Counted from the stretch's first letter, positions 8,748-18,604 are shown. The stretch: 64,000 nt of DNA from TH1177 sp042138015 (GCA_042138015.1 JBHIVA010000004.1:1-64000); one strand, 5' to 3'. The notes: generated by a model from the sequence alone, not told the origin. Numbers and translations are program-made.

Positions 8748-10268
8748 ATGCCTATTAGAAATGGGGCTGAGTATATAGAAAGTTTAAGAAATAGAAATTT
8801 AAAAATATACCTTTTTGGTGAACTCGTAAAGGAACCAGTAGATCATCCTATGATTCGCCCCTCAATTAATGCAGTTGCAGAAACCTATGATTTACCAAAT
8901 GAAGATTCAGAATTAGCATCTGCTGAATCTTCTCTCACCGGTTTACGAGTAAACAGATTCTTACATATAGCTGAAAACGCTCAAGATCTTGTTAATCAGA
9001 ATAAGATGCAGCGTAAACTTGGACAATTAACAGGTACCTGTTTTCAAAGATGTGTAGGTATGGATGCTTTAAATTCTCTTTATTCTACTACTTTTGAAAT
9101 AGATGAAAAATATAATACACAATATCACCAAAGATTACAAGAATTCGTCAAACAAATTCAACAAGAAAATCTAGTAATAGGAGGAGCGATGACGGATGTA
9201 AAAGGAGACAGGAGTCTATCTCCATCACAACAAGAAGATCCAGATTTATTTGTCCATATTGTAAAAAGGGATGAAAAGGGAGTATATATTACTGGTGCCA
9301 AAGCACATCAAACAGGATGTATCAATTCTCATTGGATTCTAGTAATGCCTACAATGAGACTTAGGAAGGAAGATAAGGATTATGCTATTGTAGGAGCAAT
9401 ACCTGCTGATGCTCCTGGAATTACCTATATCTATGGAAGACAATCGTGCGATACGAGAAGTATGGAGGGAGGTGATCTAGACGCAGGAAATGCAAAATTT
9501 TCAGGTCAAGAAGCTATGATGATTTTAGATAAGGTATTTATCCCCAATGAACTTATTTTTATGAATGGTGAATTTGAATTCGCTTCAATGCTTGTTGAAA
9601 GATTCACTTGTTATCATAGAAGAAGTTATGTTTGTAAGACAGGGTTAGGTGATGTTTTAATTGGGGCTTCAGCTTCTATTGCCGATTATAACGGGGTTTC
9701 TAATGTATCTCATATTAAGGATAAATTAGTAGAAATGACCCATCTCAATGAAACAATTTTTGCAGCAGGAATTGCATCATCCCATCAATCATATAAAACA
9801 AAGTCAGGTAATTTTCAAAACGATGACATGCTTGCAAATGTATGTAAACATAATGTTACACGATTTCCATATGAGATAGGCAGACTTGCACAGGATATAG
9901 CAGGAGGTTTAGTAGTAACAATGCCTTCTGAAAAAGACTTTAAAAACCCCAGCACGGGACCACTTCTCGAAAAATATTTACAGGGTAGGAAAGGCGTTAG
10001 AACAGAAGATAGAGTCAGGGTGTTAAGATTAATAGAAAATATGACTTTGGGAAGGAATGCCGTAGGATATCTAACTGAATCAATGCATGGTGCTGGATCT
10101 CCTCAAGCACAAAGAATCCAGATTGCTAGACAAATGCAAATAGAATATAAAAAGAAGTTGGCAAGAAAACTAGCTAATATTCCTGAAACTGAAGCAGAAG
10201 AGTTAACAAGAGAACAGTCTGATTATTTTGATAGAATATTCAGTATAAAAAATGACAAAAAACAATAA
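8748..10268 (+). CDS. abfD: 4-hydroxybutyryl-CoA dehydratase
   Basis: Radical FAD/[4Fe-4S] enzyme converting 4-hydroxybutyryl-CoA to crotonyl-CoA, a key step of the 3-hydroxypropionate/4-hydroxybutyrate CO2-fixation cycle of ammonia-oxidising archaea. The 506-aa length is usual. Candidate cluster ligands are C98 and C102 (TGTCFQRCVG), H290 and C296 (CYHRRSYVCKTG). The clostridial enzyme uses Cys99, Cys103, His292 and Cys299, so the His-to-Cys spacing is one residue shorter here. Acyl-CoA dehydrogenase-like regions GAKAHQTGCINSHW and the late MHGAGSPQAQR segment are present. Monocistronic with its own promoter; a weakly linked ABC ATPase gene follows 59 bp later. Confidence 0.95.
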   Translation: MPIRNGAEYIESLRNRNLKIYLFGELVKEPVDHPMIRPSINAVAETYDLPNEDSELASAESSLTGLRVNRFLHIAENAQDLVNQNKMQRKLGQLTGTCFQRCVGMDALNSLYSTTFEIDEKYNTQYHQRLQEFVKQIQQENLVIGGAMTDVKGDRSLSPSQQEDPDLFVHIVKRDEKGVYITGAKAHQTGCINSHWILVMPTMRLRKEDKDYAIVGAIPADAPGITYIYGRQSCDTRSMEGGDLDAGNAKFSGQEAMMILDKVFIPNELIFMNGEFEFASMLVERFTCYHRRSYVCKTGLGDVLIGASASIADYNGVSNVSHIKDKLVEMTHLNETIFAAGIASSHQSYKTKSGNFQNDDMLANVCKHNVTRFPYEIGRLAQDIAGGLVVTMPSEKDFKNPSTGPLLEKYLQGRKGVRTEDRVRVLRLIENMTLGRNAVGYLTESMHGAGSPQAQRIQIARQMQIEYKKKLARKLANIPETEAEELTREQSDYFDRIFSIKNDKKQ

Positions 10269-10327
10269 TTTCTATTTATATCATTTTTAATTTAAATTTT
10301 TATCAAATAATATTTTGTATAAAAAAA

Positions 10328-11314
10328 TTGAATAATAGTCTGTTAAGCGTAATCGATCTAAATAAAACATTTTTTATTAATGACCAATCTTTTAAATCAT
10401 TCGGATTCCGAAAGAAAAGTCGGATCAAAGTTGTCGATAATATTAATTTTAAACTTCATCACGGCGAGATACTTGTAGTTGCGGGTGAATCAGGATCAGG
10501 AAAAACTACACTAGCTCGATTGATAATTCGATCTCTTAATCCAGATTCGGGAAAAATTATTTTTGATAACGAGGATATTACTAATATAAAATGTAACGAT
10601 TTGTTAAAAATTCGTTCAAAGATGCAAATGATATTACAAGATCCATACTCATCTCTCGATCCTCGTATGAAGGTATTTGATATTATTAAGGAACCTTTAC
10701 AAGTTCATAATAAAGGATTGAATAAAAAGGAAATAAAACAAGCAATATATTCTGCATTATCAAAAGTTAATTTAGAGCCTTTTGAAGAAATCTCTGATAA
10801 GTATCCGCATATGCTTTCAGGAGGACAAAGACAAAGAGTAAGTTTTGCAAGGTCTTTAGTTTTACAGCCAAAATTGATAATTGCTGATGAACCTGTTTCT
10901 ATGCTGGATGTATCAGTTAGGTTTCAAATATTGTCACTGATGAAAAAATTAAAAGAAATTGAGAATATATCTTTTATATATATAACTCACGATCTTTCAA
11001 CTTCTAGATATGTAGGGGATAATATTATTATTCTATATAAAGGTCAAATAATTGAACATGGTAATATTGGTGAGGTAATCGATAATCCTCTTCATCCATA
11101 CACTAAAGCTTTAATCTCAGCTATTCCTAAAATGGGTTATTCCGGATTTAAAATAATAAAGGTCAAAAATGAATTTGATCAATCAAGTAATTCTCAAGGA
11201 TGCAAATTTTTAAATAAATGTATCTATGCCATAGATAAATGTAAGCAGGTAGAACCAGACCTAACTCTTGATGACAAAAATCATCACGTACGTTGTTTTA
11301 ATTACAAGACTTAA
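10328..11314 (+). CDS. Oligopeptide/dipeptide ABC transporter ATP-binding protein (OppF/DppF-like)
   Basis: 328-aa ABC ATPase with Walker A GESGSGKTT (about residues 54-62), Q-loop region QMILQDPYSSLDPRM, signature LSGGQRQRVSFARSL, Walker B LIIADEPVSMLDVS and the switch His in ITHD. The C-terminal oligopeptide-transporter extension holds three spaced Cys (GCKFLNKCIYAIDKCKQ). The SSLDPRM and C-terminal extension place it in the Opp/Dpp group. No permease, solute-binding protein or second ATPase is nearby, so it is an orphan in this window. Start is TTG at 10328, with no better in-frame start. Confidence 0.9.
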   Translation: MNNSLLSVIDLNKTFFINDQSFKSFGFRKKSRIKVVDNINFKLHHGEILVVAGESGSGKTTLARLIIRSLNPDSGKIIFDNEDITNIKCNDLLKIRSKMQMILQDPYSSLDPRMKVFDIIKEPLQVHNKGLNKKEIKQAIYSALSKVNLEPFEEISDKYPHMLSGGQRQRVSFARSLVLQPKLIIADEPVSMLDVSVRFQILSLMKKLKEIENISFIYITHDLSTSRYVGDNIIILYKGQIIEHGNIGEVIDNPLHPYTKALISAIPKMGYSGFKIIKVKNEFDQSSNSQGCKFLNKCIYAIDKCKQVEPDLTLDDKNHHVRCFNYKT

Positions 11315-11367
11315 TTTCTATCTATTATTTTATACCTATATTTGTTGATAAAAACGAAAAAAAGGTA

Positions 11368-14300
11368 TTATAATGTAATTTTACTTGATTCGGCTCTTTT
11401 ATTATATCTGTATTTCAATATTTGTGAAACTCCGTTTTTCGGATAGACTCCGAAGATTTGATCGACCCGAGAAATTGTAGAATCCTTTAATGTTACCATT
11501 ATTATTTGATTTTTTTGTGCTCTATCCAATAAAATTCTGGATAACCTCTCCGTATTCTCTGCATCTAAGTGAGCGTCAATTTCATCCATCAGATAAAAAG
11601 GAGATGGTTTAATCGATTGTAATGCAAGAAGAAATATTGTAGCAGCCATCGTTTTTTCTCCTCCTGATAATGATGTAGAATCTCTCCGTGGTTTTCCTGG
11701 AAATTGAACAACTAATCTCACTCCAGCCGAAAAAATATCCTCTTGATTTTCGAGTTCTAACCAAGAGTTACCACCTACAACTGTAGAAAAGGTATTGTTG
11801 ATGTCTTGATTAACTTTTAAAAAAGCATCCATAAACATGTTCTCCTTTTCCTTATTTATTTTATCGATAAATATAACAATAGAATTACGTTCTTTTTCTA
11901 GGTCATTTTTGCGTTCAGACATTCCTCTATAACCGTCTATTACATGAATATAATTTTCATTTGCTCGTAGGTTAATTTTTGACTTTATTAAATCATATTC
12001 TTTAGATAGTTCATTAATTATCTCTTCAATATTATAAATTTCATAAATATCTTTTTTATACCCTAACCAAATTAAATCATTATTTAATTTTCTATGTTGT
12101 TCTTCTAGATTAGCATTTTCCTTTTCTAATAATACAATTTCTCTATCTAAAGAATTGTATTCTCTTGAGATTTTTCTTTCCTGTTCTAATAATTCTTTTA
12201 TTTTTAATTCATAAGTTTGTAGAATTGAATATGAATTTCCCGAAGAATTTATTATTTCTTGTTCTTGATTTCTTAATTTATTTAACACGACTTCATCTTG
12301 ATCTATTTTTTGTTTATCTGTTATAACAGATACTTCTTTATCTTTTAGCTCTTTTTCTAAATTGGTTTTTTCTTCATTTAATGATAACTTCCGTTCTAAA
12401 TTTAAATCTCTCTCATTTTGTTTAGTTGTTAATATTACCGAGATGTCTTGGATTTCCTGATTTTCATAATCAATTAGGGTTTGAATTTTGTTTCTTTCTA
12501 TGTTTAAATTATTCAAATCATTATCTCTATATTTAGCATCCATATTTAATAACACATTATGGACCCTTTTTCTAGCATCTGTTAAGAGCAAGAATCTTTT
12601 TTCGTTATATTGGATTTTTTCTAATACTGAATTAGTCTCATCCTTATTAAAATCTAAGATCTCATTTTGTTGATTTAATTCGAGACGAAAATTGGATAGA
12701 GTATCCTCGTATATCTTCTTCATTTTTTTATTCTCATTTATAGAGTTCTCGAGTTTAAGTTCTATATTTCCTAAACCGTTATCCATTTTGCTCATCCTAT
12801 TATAATACATGACATTATTATCCAAGTATGATTTTAACTTTAGAATGAGAGATCGGAGGTATTTTATATCATTTTCAAGATTTATTTCTTTAACTACATT
12901 GATTATTCTTGAATTATAATCAATTATGAGAGATGTTGATTTGGGTTCAAATAATTCTCCATCTATCGATACAGTTCTATATCCTTTAAACGATAACATA
13001 TAAGCATCTTTAGCAGTTCGTACCACAATTATGTTTCCAAATAAAAATTTGACTAGTGAATCATAATCAGATGTCACAAAATTTGATAAATTTCCTATTA
13101 TAGCAACATTCTCTTTTTCTAACAGAGTCATAGCTGAACGTTCAATTAGATCCAATGGGATAATCCTAATCCTAGGTAACTTCTTTGATTTTGCAAATTC
13201 TGCGATTTTAATCATATTTTCAACGTCTTTCACAACAATTGCCTTCATCCACTCTTTTGCAATGGCTATAACACTTCTATGATATTTTCTATCCCATTTT
13301 ATCAAATCATGAACAACACCTATTATATCAAAATCTTCATTTTTTGAAATCTCTGAAATAGAAAAATCTTCAGACATTGATGTAGATAATATGAAATTTT
13401 TTTCTTGAAATTTTAAGGATTCATTATGAGATTTTTCCAATATTGATTTTGAAGTTTCTAATTCTTTGTCGTATTGTTTTAATCTCTCTTGCAAATTTAC
13501 CTTCAGACTTCGTATATTAATTAGTTCTTTTGTATATTTATTTATGTAATCTTGAAGATTTTTAATTCGATCCAAATAAGTATCTATATTTAAGGAAAGT
13601 AACTTTATTTTATCTTTTATTTCTTGATCTTTTTGAGAATTTATTTTTAGTTTCTCTTTACCTGTTATGAGATTAATTTCTAACATGTTATTTAAATCGA
13701 GAATTTTAGAATTTCTTTTCTCAATTTTTTCTTTTAGAATATTTATTTTGATGCGTTTCTCATTTTCACTTAAAATTTTAGTATCTATAATTTTCAATTC
13801 ATCTATATGAAAATTCCTCTTTATCTTTATTTCTTCTATTTTTTCTTTTATAAGATCAATGGTTTTACTTAGTCCATGAACTTTTTGTTCTAAATCCTGA
13901 GATGTAATATTAATAGATTTAGACTTACTTTTAATTTCTGATATTCTGTAAATTGTTTCTTTATGTATAGCTTTCAATTTTTCAACTTGGTAGACAATAT
14001 TTGAAGTTTTATTATTGATTTCAGCCTTCTGTTTATTTATTAAATCTAATTTTTTAATAAATTCTAATTTTTCTCCATCTAATTTTTCAATTTTTTTTCT
14101 GAGAAGATCGAGCTCAATATAGATCTCTTTTGATTTGGATTTTTTAATATCTAAATCTGAGAAAATACGTGATTTTGTGTTTTCTATGTTTTGAATTTCA
14201 TGTGATATCTTGACTGCTTTGTATTTTTTTAAATCCGATTCAATATGCTCGAATCTCAATTGTTCATTTCTTTCTATTTCTAACTCATCTATCCTCTTTC

Positions 14301-14898
14301 TAATTTCACTCATTCGTGCTAATGCAATATCAAGTCGTCTGTCCGATTCTTCAAGTTGTTTAATCGATTCTTCTTTTTTATCGTCAAAATAAGATAATCC
14401 TAATATATCTTCAATGATTCTTCTTCTTTCTTCTGAGTTTAATTCTGAAATTCTTGTAATCATTCCCTGTTGTACTATATTTATTTTATTAGGAACCGCG
14501 ACTACTACATGGAGTAGTTCGGTGATAGTAGATTTATTTACTTTTTTACCATTTAAAGAGTATTGAGAATCACCAGCATTGCCTTCAATTTCCCTTGTTA
14601 ATGTGACATGGTCAGAATTTATTGGAATACCCCTATCCTTATTATCAAACGTAATGCTTACACGAATAAATTTATTGATTTTACTATGAGTATCGTGGAA
14701 CAGCGATTGGAACTTGTCGACTCTTAATGCTTTTGGACTATTTTCTCCCAATGAAAACATAATAGCATCTAAAACATTACTTTTACCTGAACCATTTGGT
14801 CCAGTTACTGCTATAAGGCCATTATTAAAATTAATAATAGTATTCTTAAATCCAAACGACTTAAAACCATAAATTTCAACTTTCTTAATAAAAACCAT
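11368..14898 (-). CDS. smc: Chromosome segregation/condensation ATPase SMC
   Basis: 1176-aa SMC. Head: Walker A GPNGSGKSN at residues 33-41, signature LSGGEK at 1077-1082, Walker B FYLMDEIDA at 1101-1109. Two long, highly charged coiled coils (about 165-490 and 690-1010) flank a hinge near 510-650, recognisable by DFDIIGVVHDLI and the glycine-containing GYRTVSIDGELFEP region. It organises and segregates the chromosome, usually with ScpA/ScpB-like kleisins, which are not in this window. The start ATG is directly upstream of FIKKVEIYGFKSF, the standard SMC N-terminus. Single, apparently monocistronic gene. Confidence 0.97.
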   Translation of the reverse strand: MVFIKKVEIYGFKSFGFKNTIINFNNGLIAVTGPNGSGKSNVLDAIMFSLGENSPKALRVDKFQSLFHDTHSKINKFIRVSITFDNKDRGIPINSDHVTLTREIEGNAGDSQYSLNGKKVNKSTITELLHVVVAVPNKINIVQQGMITRISELNSEERRRIIEDILGLSYFDDKKEESIKQLEESDRRLDIALARMSEIRKRIDELEIERNEQLRFEHIESDLKKYKAVKISHEIQNIENTKSRIFSDLDIKKSKSKEIYIELDLLRKKIEKLDGEKLEFIKKLDLINKQKAEINNKTSNIVYQVEKLKAIHKETIYRISEIKSKSKSINITSQDLEQKVHGLSKTIDLIKEKIEEIKIKRNFHIDELKIIDTKILSENEKRIKINILKEKIEKRNSKILDLNNMLEINLITGKEKLKINSQKDQEIKDKIKLLSLNIDTYLDRIKNLQDYINKYTKELINIRSLKVNLQERLKQYDKELETSKSILEKSHNESLKFQEKNFILSTSMSEDFSISEISKNEDFDIIGVVHDLIKWDRKYHRSVIAIAKEWMKAIVVKDVENMIKIAEFAKSKKLPRIRIIPLDLIERSAMTLLEKENVAIIGNLSNFVTSDYDSLVKFLFGNIIVVRTAKDAYMLSFKGYRTVSIDGELFEPKSTSLIIDYNSRIINVVKEINLENDIKYLRSLILKLKSYLDNNVMYYNRMSKMDNGLGNIELKLENSINENKKMKKIYEDTLSNFRLELNQQNEILDFNKDETNSVLEKIQYNEKRFLLLTDARKRVHNVLLNMDAKYRDNDLNNLNIERNKIQTLIDYENQEIQDISVILTTKQNERDLNLERKLSLNEEKTNLEKELKDKEVSVITDKQKIDQDEVVLNKLRNQEQEIINSSGNSYSILQTYELKIKELLEQERKISREYNSLDREIVLLEKENANLEEQHRKLNNDLIWLGYKKDIYEIYNIEEIINELSKEYDLIKSKINLRANENYIHVIDGYRGMSERKNDLEKERNSIVIFIDKINKEKENMFMDAFLKVNQDINNTFSTVVGGNSWLELENQEDIFSAGVRLVVQFPGKPRRDSTSLSGGEKTMAATIFLLALQSIKPSPFYLMDEIDAHLDAENTERLSRILLDRAQKNQIIMVTLKDSTISRVDQIFGVYPKNGVSQILKYRYNKRAESSKITL

Positions 14899-14982
14899 TT
14901 TAGATATTTAAAGAAAATGTGATTAGCTATTATATTTTTTGTTTTAATGTTATTATAAACTTTCATTAATATCATGAAGTAA

Positions 14983-15727
14983 TTATTTTAAAGTGTATAT
15001 GCTATCATTATCAATAATCTTGAAATTTAATTTAGAATAAAAATTTAGGTAATTGTCTTTTAAAGGAGTATTGAGAAATATGTGATCAAAACCCTTTAGG
15101 CTTGATAATTCCATCGCTTTTTCAATAACTTATGAAGCAATACCTTTATTTCTATACTTTGGGTGAGTACCTAAACAATATAATCCTATACATCCATTAC
15201 TTTCAAATAGTAAACCACATCCAACAATAATATTTTTATTTTTTTTTGTTCAATTTCTGCCACCAATAAAATAAATTTTTTATAATGTTTCTCCAAAATT
15301 TTCTTTACATATTTACTTTTATTAAAAACGATCTGCAAAATATTTCGTTCCATTCGTTAAATGTTTTAATCTCTTTTACCTCTATTGTAAATTGTTTATT
15401 TTGAAAAATATATCTAAATGTTTTAGGAGAGATTAAAGTATATAATGTATCCAGATAATGAAAGCAATTATTTTTCAAATATTTAGTCAGATATTAACTT
15501 TGTGATTGTAAATAAAAATATCCTTTTAAATCAGACGTTTCTATAAATGATTTTGAATTTTCAATAGATTTTTTCAGGATTGATACATTCAAACTTTGGC
15601 ATATTATCCTATTAAAAAAATAATCATTAGGAAAAACTGAATTGATAAAAATTTGAGTTTCAGAGTTCACTCTATAAATATTAGTCCAATTGGACACAAA
15701 TTCAATTCCATTTTTCTTGCATTTTTT
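14983..15727 (-). pseudogene. GNAT-family N-acetyltransferase, decayed
   Basis: Translated fragments in two frames join into a ~240-aa GNAT protein. The N-terminal part (from about GTG 15697) ends at an in-frame TAA (15494-15496), after which the same frame continues with YLTKYLKNNCFHYLDTLYT. Frameshifts lie in a T run near TTGCAGATCGTTTTT and in an A9 run near 15245. A second in-frame TAA interrupts the acetyl-CoA motif (LGTHPKYRNKGIAS, stop, VIEKAMEL). The C-terminus NFYSKLNFKI is typical GNAT. Two nonsense codons plus two frameshifts make this a real pseudogene. Its frame is open back to the stop codon of the upstream CysS-like pseudogene, so the two may once have been one polypeptide or tightly coupled. 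Confidence 0.75.
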
Positions 15728-16890
15728 TTAATATCGAAGATCAAGAATTTCAGCCATTTTTTTAATTTCATAATATTTTTTTTCTTTTATACATTTCCTT
15801 AATAGTCTCAAAGCACTGTATGTATTAAAATCATCATTGAGATAGTTAATGAATATCTGTATAATTTTGTCGTCTTCTTGCGATCTTTTTTCACTGAGAA
15901 TTATTTCTTTAATTTTCTTTTCTAAGATTGCATATTCTTCTAATATTCTATAGGAATAAACTAGTGGGTATCTATAATTTTTCGAATAGCAATATAATCT
16001 TATAGTATTTGAGTTAAATTTGTCCAATAAATCCTTAACCAAAACGACATTCTTGTATGTTTTAGACATTTTTTTTATTCTTCATATAAACTAAACCTAC
16101 ATGAAGCCATAATTTTGGAGATTTCTTTTTTAACTTTAATTGATAAAGAATTGATTTAATAAACTCGTGATGCGGAATAATTAAATCGGTTGCTCCACCA
16201 TGAATATCATACTTTCCAGAAAATATACCCATTATAACTGAGATATCTTGAATATGCCACCATGGGATACCATTTCCTAATTCATGTTCCTTGAAGTCAT
16301 TTTTCAAAAACCTCGGTAGAATTCCAAAGTAGTATATCCTCTATATTTTGTTTACCGGGGTGAATATCAAATCTTAAATCATTAAAATCTTCTTTCTTTA
16401 AATTCGATATCTTTCCAAGTGGTGTATTTTCTACTCTCAAATAGACATTTCCTAAACTATAATATGCCATTTTCTTTTCAAGAAGAAATTTTATTAATTT
16501 AATGGCTTCACTGATGTAATCTGAAACCTTGACATACATAAAAGATTTATCAATCGATAATTTTTTACAAATACTTAAAAATTCTTTAAAATTCTTATCG
16601 ACTATAGATGAATAATTTACTTTACTTTTTTTTGCTCTTTCTGAAATTTTTGGATCAATATCAGCTATATTGACAGCTATTATTGGTTTAATATTGGATA
16701 ACTTAAAAACTCTATAAACTAAATCGAAAAAAAGTAAAAACCTGGCATGACCAAAGTGAATCGAGTCATAAACAGTTGGTCCACATAGAAAAATCTTAAC
16801 AACTTTCGTTTCCTTCTTTAAGATTATCTTTTTATTTTTGAGAGGATAAAAAAGTTTCACATTCAAATTTTTATTAAATGTAAATGTCAA
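15728..16890 (-). pseudogene. cysS: Cysteinyl-tRNA synthetase-like protein, split by two homopolymer frameshifts
   Basis: Three overlapping frames (16890-16297, 16307-16062, 16069-15728) join into a CysS-like protein of ~387 aa. Frame 1 has the zinc/HIGH region FLCGPTVYDSIHFGHAR; frame 2 has WWHIQD and DIHGGATDLIIPHHEF; frame 3 starts within the KMSKS loop (MSKTYKNVVLVKDLL). The breaks lie in T5/A5 and A8 runs; removing one A from the A8 run restores KKMSKTYKN. Of the four zinc ligands known in E. coli CysS, the first Cys and the His remain, but the second Cys (WHIEC to WHIQD) and the Glu (HHENE to HHEFI) are lost. It is therefore a diverged paralogue, MshC-like or CysS-like, and probably inactive unless slippage repairs the frame. 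TTG start. Confidence 0.7.
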
Positions 16891-17135
16891 TATAATTCAA
16901 ATTCAAATTCAATAGGATATTTTTCTTTTATCGTGTGAATCAATGAATCCAATTTATCAAAATATTTAATTTTATTATAATCATTCGTAGAATATTGTAC
17001 AACATATTGATGAAGAATATTTTTGTTTATAAAAATTTTTTCTTTGGGTTTTTTTAGGGTGATTCTAACTCCTTCATCATAATCCAAATACTTCAATACA
17101 TTCTTTAAGTCTCTTATCTTTTGATCGAGCAACAA
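16887..17135 (-). CDS. Small protein of unknown function upstream of the CysS-like pseudogene
   Basis: 82 aa, charged, with no membrane segment or metal motif. Its stop overlaps the TTG start of the CysS-like pseudogene (TATTGACA), which implies translational coupling and a former operon of this gene, the CysS-like gene and the GNAT gene. No family recognised. It may itself be a relic now that its partners have decayed. Confidence 0.4.
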   Translation of the reverse strand: MLLDQKIRDLKNVLKYLDYDEGVRITLKKPKEKIFINKNILHQYVVQYSTNDYNKIKYFDKLDSLIHTIKEKYPIEFEFELY

Positions 17136-17279
17136 CCAACAATTCTATTTTTATCTCATCCTCGTGTAATAACTTATCTGGTTGAAAGAAAGCTAATAAT
17201 TCAATATAACAATTATCATTTAAAGATTTATCATAAATCTTTTCATTAGTGATTTATAGTTATTTTATAAATTTACTCA

Positions 17280-17942
17280 ATGTATAAAATATTACTTATT
17301 TCATTTTTCTCGTTCTCAATTTTAATGCTTCATTTTCCAGGTCTTATATTTGGTAATAATGTGGATGTCACAATAATTGAAAAAAAATTTGATTTTACAA
17401 AAAGTGATTTAGAATTATCTACTATTAAAGTCAATAATTTACATGAACGTAATGAAAATTTTCAAAAAAAAGAATCTGAAGAAAACCATGGAACAGTGAT
17501 TATCCATAATAAATCATATCTATGTAAACTGGACGAAAAATCATTCGAATTGAGATGTACAAATTATTACTTGTGCAAAGAACATTACTGTAGTACAAAC
17601 ACGTCACTTTCTGATATGTATGTTCAAGGTAATAGGCCATCTTTTTCAACTACTTTCCAACTTAATTCAGACCCTGAAATGCAATTTTCAAAAATTAAAT
17701 TTAACTCAGGAGAATTTGATATTATACCTTATAATAACTATATACTAACTGATATGTGCAAAAAGATCAATGCAGATATTTTTCCCTTTGACTCATTTTC
17801 AGTAGGTAATTTTGTTTCACATAATCCTAAATCAATTATATGTGTAAATATGGGAGATGAATGTTATGGTATTATTGCAGAAGGTGAAACAAAATTTTGT
17901 GAGATTACCAATGTAATAATCAATGATTATAACAAGTCCTAA
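17280..17942 (+). CDS. Secreted cysteine-containing protein of unknown function
   Basis: 220 aa with a clear N-terminal signal peptide (hydrophobic residues about 4-24, ending near GLIFGNN). The mature part has a Cys cluster (CKLDEKSFELRCTNYYLCKEHYC spans about residues 81-103) and further Cys towards the C-terminus (CKKINAD, ICVNMGDECYG, FCEI), which suggests disulfides in an extracellular domain. No enzymatic signature. It is flanked by the decayed CysS cassette on one side and alba, convergent, on the other. Confidence 0.6.
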   Translation: MYKILLISFFSFSILMLHFPGLIFGNNVDVTIIEKKFDFTKSDLELSTIKVNNLHERNENFQKKESEENHGTVIIHNKSYLCKLDEKSFELRCTNYYLCKEHYCSTNTSLSDMYVQGNRPSFSTTFQLNSDPEMQFSKIKFNSGEFDIIPYNNYILTDMCKKINADIFPFDSFSVGNFVSHNPKSIICVNMGDECYGIIAEGETKFCEITNVIINDYNKS

Positions 17943-18006
17943 TAAATTACTGATATCCTATACATTCGAATGAAAACTACGAAAATAAAATAAACAAAAA
18001 AACTTG

Positions 18007-18318
18007 CTAGGAGCTACTTCTCGAAACAGCAACTTCTATAGTTGAGACATTTCTTATTCTTCCATCTTCCGATTTAACCGATTCAGAGCCTAGTTTTACT
18101 GAATCAATCCTATATCCTAATGTATCCATGCGTTTCACGATAATTTGTGCAACATCCACAGCTCTTGGAATACTTTTCCCTCTTGCTTTTATAATAACTA
18201 ACGGTTCATTAGCTAATTGAACAAGCGTTGCAGTAACATAGGTCATTAATGGCTTTTTACCAATAAAGATTTCATTACTTCTCTTCCCAGTTCCTTTATC
18301 CTCACTATTTGTAGTCAT
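18007..18318 (-). CDS. albA: DNA/RNA-binding protein Alba
   Basis: 103-aa Alba, a small chromatin and RNA-binding protein of archaea. The core reads EIFIGKKPLMTYVTATLVQL, then VIIKARGKSIPRAVDVAQII, where the paired basic residues of the DNA-binding loop and the acetylation-prone Lys region are found, and ends in strand TIEVAVSRSS. Length is normal plus a short polar N-terminus. A TATA-like element sits at the right distance for a nearly leaderless mRNA. Confidence 0.95.
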   Translation of the reverse strand: MTTNSEDKGTGKRSNEIFIGKKPLMTYVTATLVQLANEPLVIIKARGKSIPRAVDVAQIIVKRMDTLGYRIDSVKLGSESVKSEDGRIRNVSTIEVAVSRSSS

Positions 18319-18340
18319 TCCTATAATGTCGTTTGAGGTA

Positions 18341-18352
18341 GAATATAATGTT
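18341..18352 (-). promoter_or_regulatory. TATA-box candidate for albA
   Basis: On the minus strand the sequence AACATTATATTC is centred about 28 bp upstream of the ATG at 18318, the spacing expected for a leaderless or very short-leader archaeal transcript. It lies in the gap before the upstream 82-aa gene. Prediction only. Confidence 0.4.
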
Positions 18353-18355
18353 TTT

Positions 18356-18604
18356 TCAAGGACGTTTATTATGTTCAGAATATTCTGCTAGATTATTCAA
18401 GATTTCGCTAATCTTATCAGGATTTTCTTTAATCTTGGTTATAATAGTCGGATCTCCTATCTCATAGCAATGTAAGATTTCTTCATTATCTTTATAAAAA
18501 AGAAAAATTCTGTTTTGATAAATACAATGGTATAATTCTTCCTTTAGCATATTTTCCGGTTTAAGTTTGATTCCACTATTATCAATAATGATTGGTGATT
18601 CCAA
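18356..18604 (-). CDS. Small conserved-looking protein of unknown function
   Basis: 82 aa, soluble and acidic. It has a beta-rich N-terminal half (IIDNSGIKLKPEN...YQNRIFLFYKDNEEILHCYEIGDP) and a helical C-terminus. Composition and codon pattern look protein-coding, with no known motif. It lies 37 bp upstream of albA in the same direction, but albA appears to have its own promoter. Confidence 0.5.
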   Translation of the reverse strand: MESPIIIDNSGIKLKPENMLKEELYHCIYQNRIFLFYKDNEEILHCYEIGDPTIITKIKENPDKISEILNNLAEYSEHNKRP

